Assembly: GCA_016763045.1 (NCBI GenBank)
Contig: JAESUN010000029.1
Span: 1 to 6,133 of the forward strand
DNA length: 6,133 bases
Source of the DNA: Opitutaceae bacterium
GTDB lineage: Bacteria > Verrucomicrobiota > Verrucomicrobiia > Opitutales > Opitutaceae
Reading direction: 5' to 3'
This document shows positions 5,846 through 6,133 of this stretch, piece after piece. The notes under the pieces are model-generated. The model searched no databases, was not told the DNA's origin, and saw nothing but the letters and a program-made list of their open reading frames with translations. The position numbers were made by a program, and so were the translations under genes. The stretch's first letter is position 1. Every line of letters begins with the position of its first letter.

Positions 5846-6133
5846 ATGTTTTCTTTATTTAAGAAATTTAAGGACGGACTTTCACGTTCGGCAAAAACGT
5901 TTATTGATCAGGCCGGTGGTATCTTTGGCTTGAAGAAGTTGGATGCGTCGTCGATCGAAACATTGGAAGAAGCTCTATATGGAGCAGATTTTGGCGTTGA
6001 GACAACGGAGGAAATTATTGCTGAAGTTCAGCAGGCTTATCGTAAGGACAAGGAATTGAAGGGCCAAGAAGTGGCGAAGATAGGTGCGGCCATTCTGAAA
6101 CGGGTTCTCGAAGGATCGGAGGGTCGACTGGAG
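5846..6133 (+). CDS. ftsY: Signal recognition particle receptor FtsY, N-terminal part (3' end off window)
   Basis: The frame is open from ATG 5846 to the window end (96 codons). FtsY is the membrane-associated GTPase that docks SRP-ribosome complexes at the SecYEG translocon. Only the N-domain four-helix bundle is present here. MFSLFKKFKDGLSRSAKTF is a basic amphipathic helix suited to lipid binding, followed by a loop with GGIFGLKKLD and the conserved LEEALYGADFGVETTEEII (41-59), then the helix KVA/KIGAAILKRVLEG. The GTPase G-motifs lie beyond the edge. There is no long acidic A-domain as in E. coli, so this is the short form that begins close to the N domain. FtsY is preferred over Ffh because of the membrane-type N-terminal helix and the ADFGVETT segment. 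It is third in the ribH-nusB-ftsY cluster. Confidence 0.92.
   Translation, partial: MFSLFKKFKDGLSRSAKTFIDQAGGIFGLKKLDASSIETLEEALYGADFGVETTEEIIAEVQQAYRKDKELKGQEVAKIGAAILKRVLEGSEGRLE

Overview
The window looks like an ordinary stretch of bacterial chromosome, with one gene cut off at each end. Gene content suggests Verrucomicrobiota, most likely class Opitutia (Puniceicoccales or Opitutales type). The two clues are a small DUF3568-type envelope protein, a family I associate with Verrucomicrobiota and Planctomycetota, and the order ribH-nusB-ftsY. This placement rests on family knowledge and gene order only. There are no RNA genes, insertion sequences, CRISPR arrays, integrase genes or phage genes.

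Layout. Positions 1-1155 on the minus strand hold the N-terminal 385 codons of comEC, the inner-membrane DNA-uptake channel; its 3' end lies outside the window. A 150-bp divergent intergenic region with weak promoter candidates separates it from rarA (1306-2655), a complete AAA+ ATPase of replication-fork maintenance. A 184-bp gap follows, then a small exported protein of unknown function (2840-3247), a DMT/EamA-family ten-helix transporter (3386-4366) and a DUF3568-type putative lipoprotein (4418-4831). A hairpin with a T-tract (4836-4867) closes that block.

Positions 4889-6133 carry a housekeeping cluster: ribH (lumazine synthase, riboflavin pathway), nusB (rRNA antitermination) and the start of ftsY (SRP receptor). 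ribH and nusB overlap by one base (TAATG), and ftsY follows nusB after 31 bp, so the three are very probably one operon. The upstream genes have no evident functional link to each other or to this operon.

The most useful anomalies are modest. Shine-Dalgarno motifs appear only in front of the two operon-internal genes, nusB and ftsY. A terminator-like hairpin ends only about 21 bases before the ribH start, with no usable promoter in between, so ribH may be expressed by read-through. The lumazine synthase has an Asn where an aromatic residue is usual in its PGxxExP loop. The exported unknown protein has two homopolymer runs inside its signal-peptide codons. I found no convincing new biological system here.
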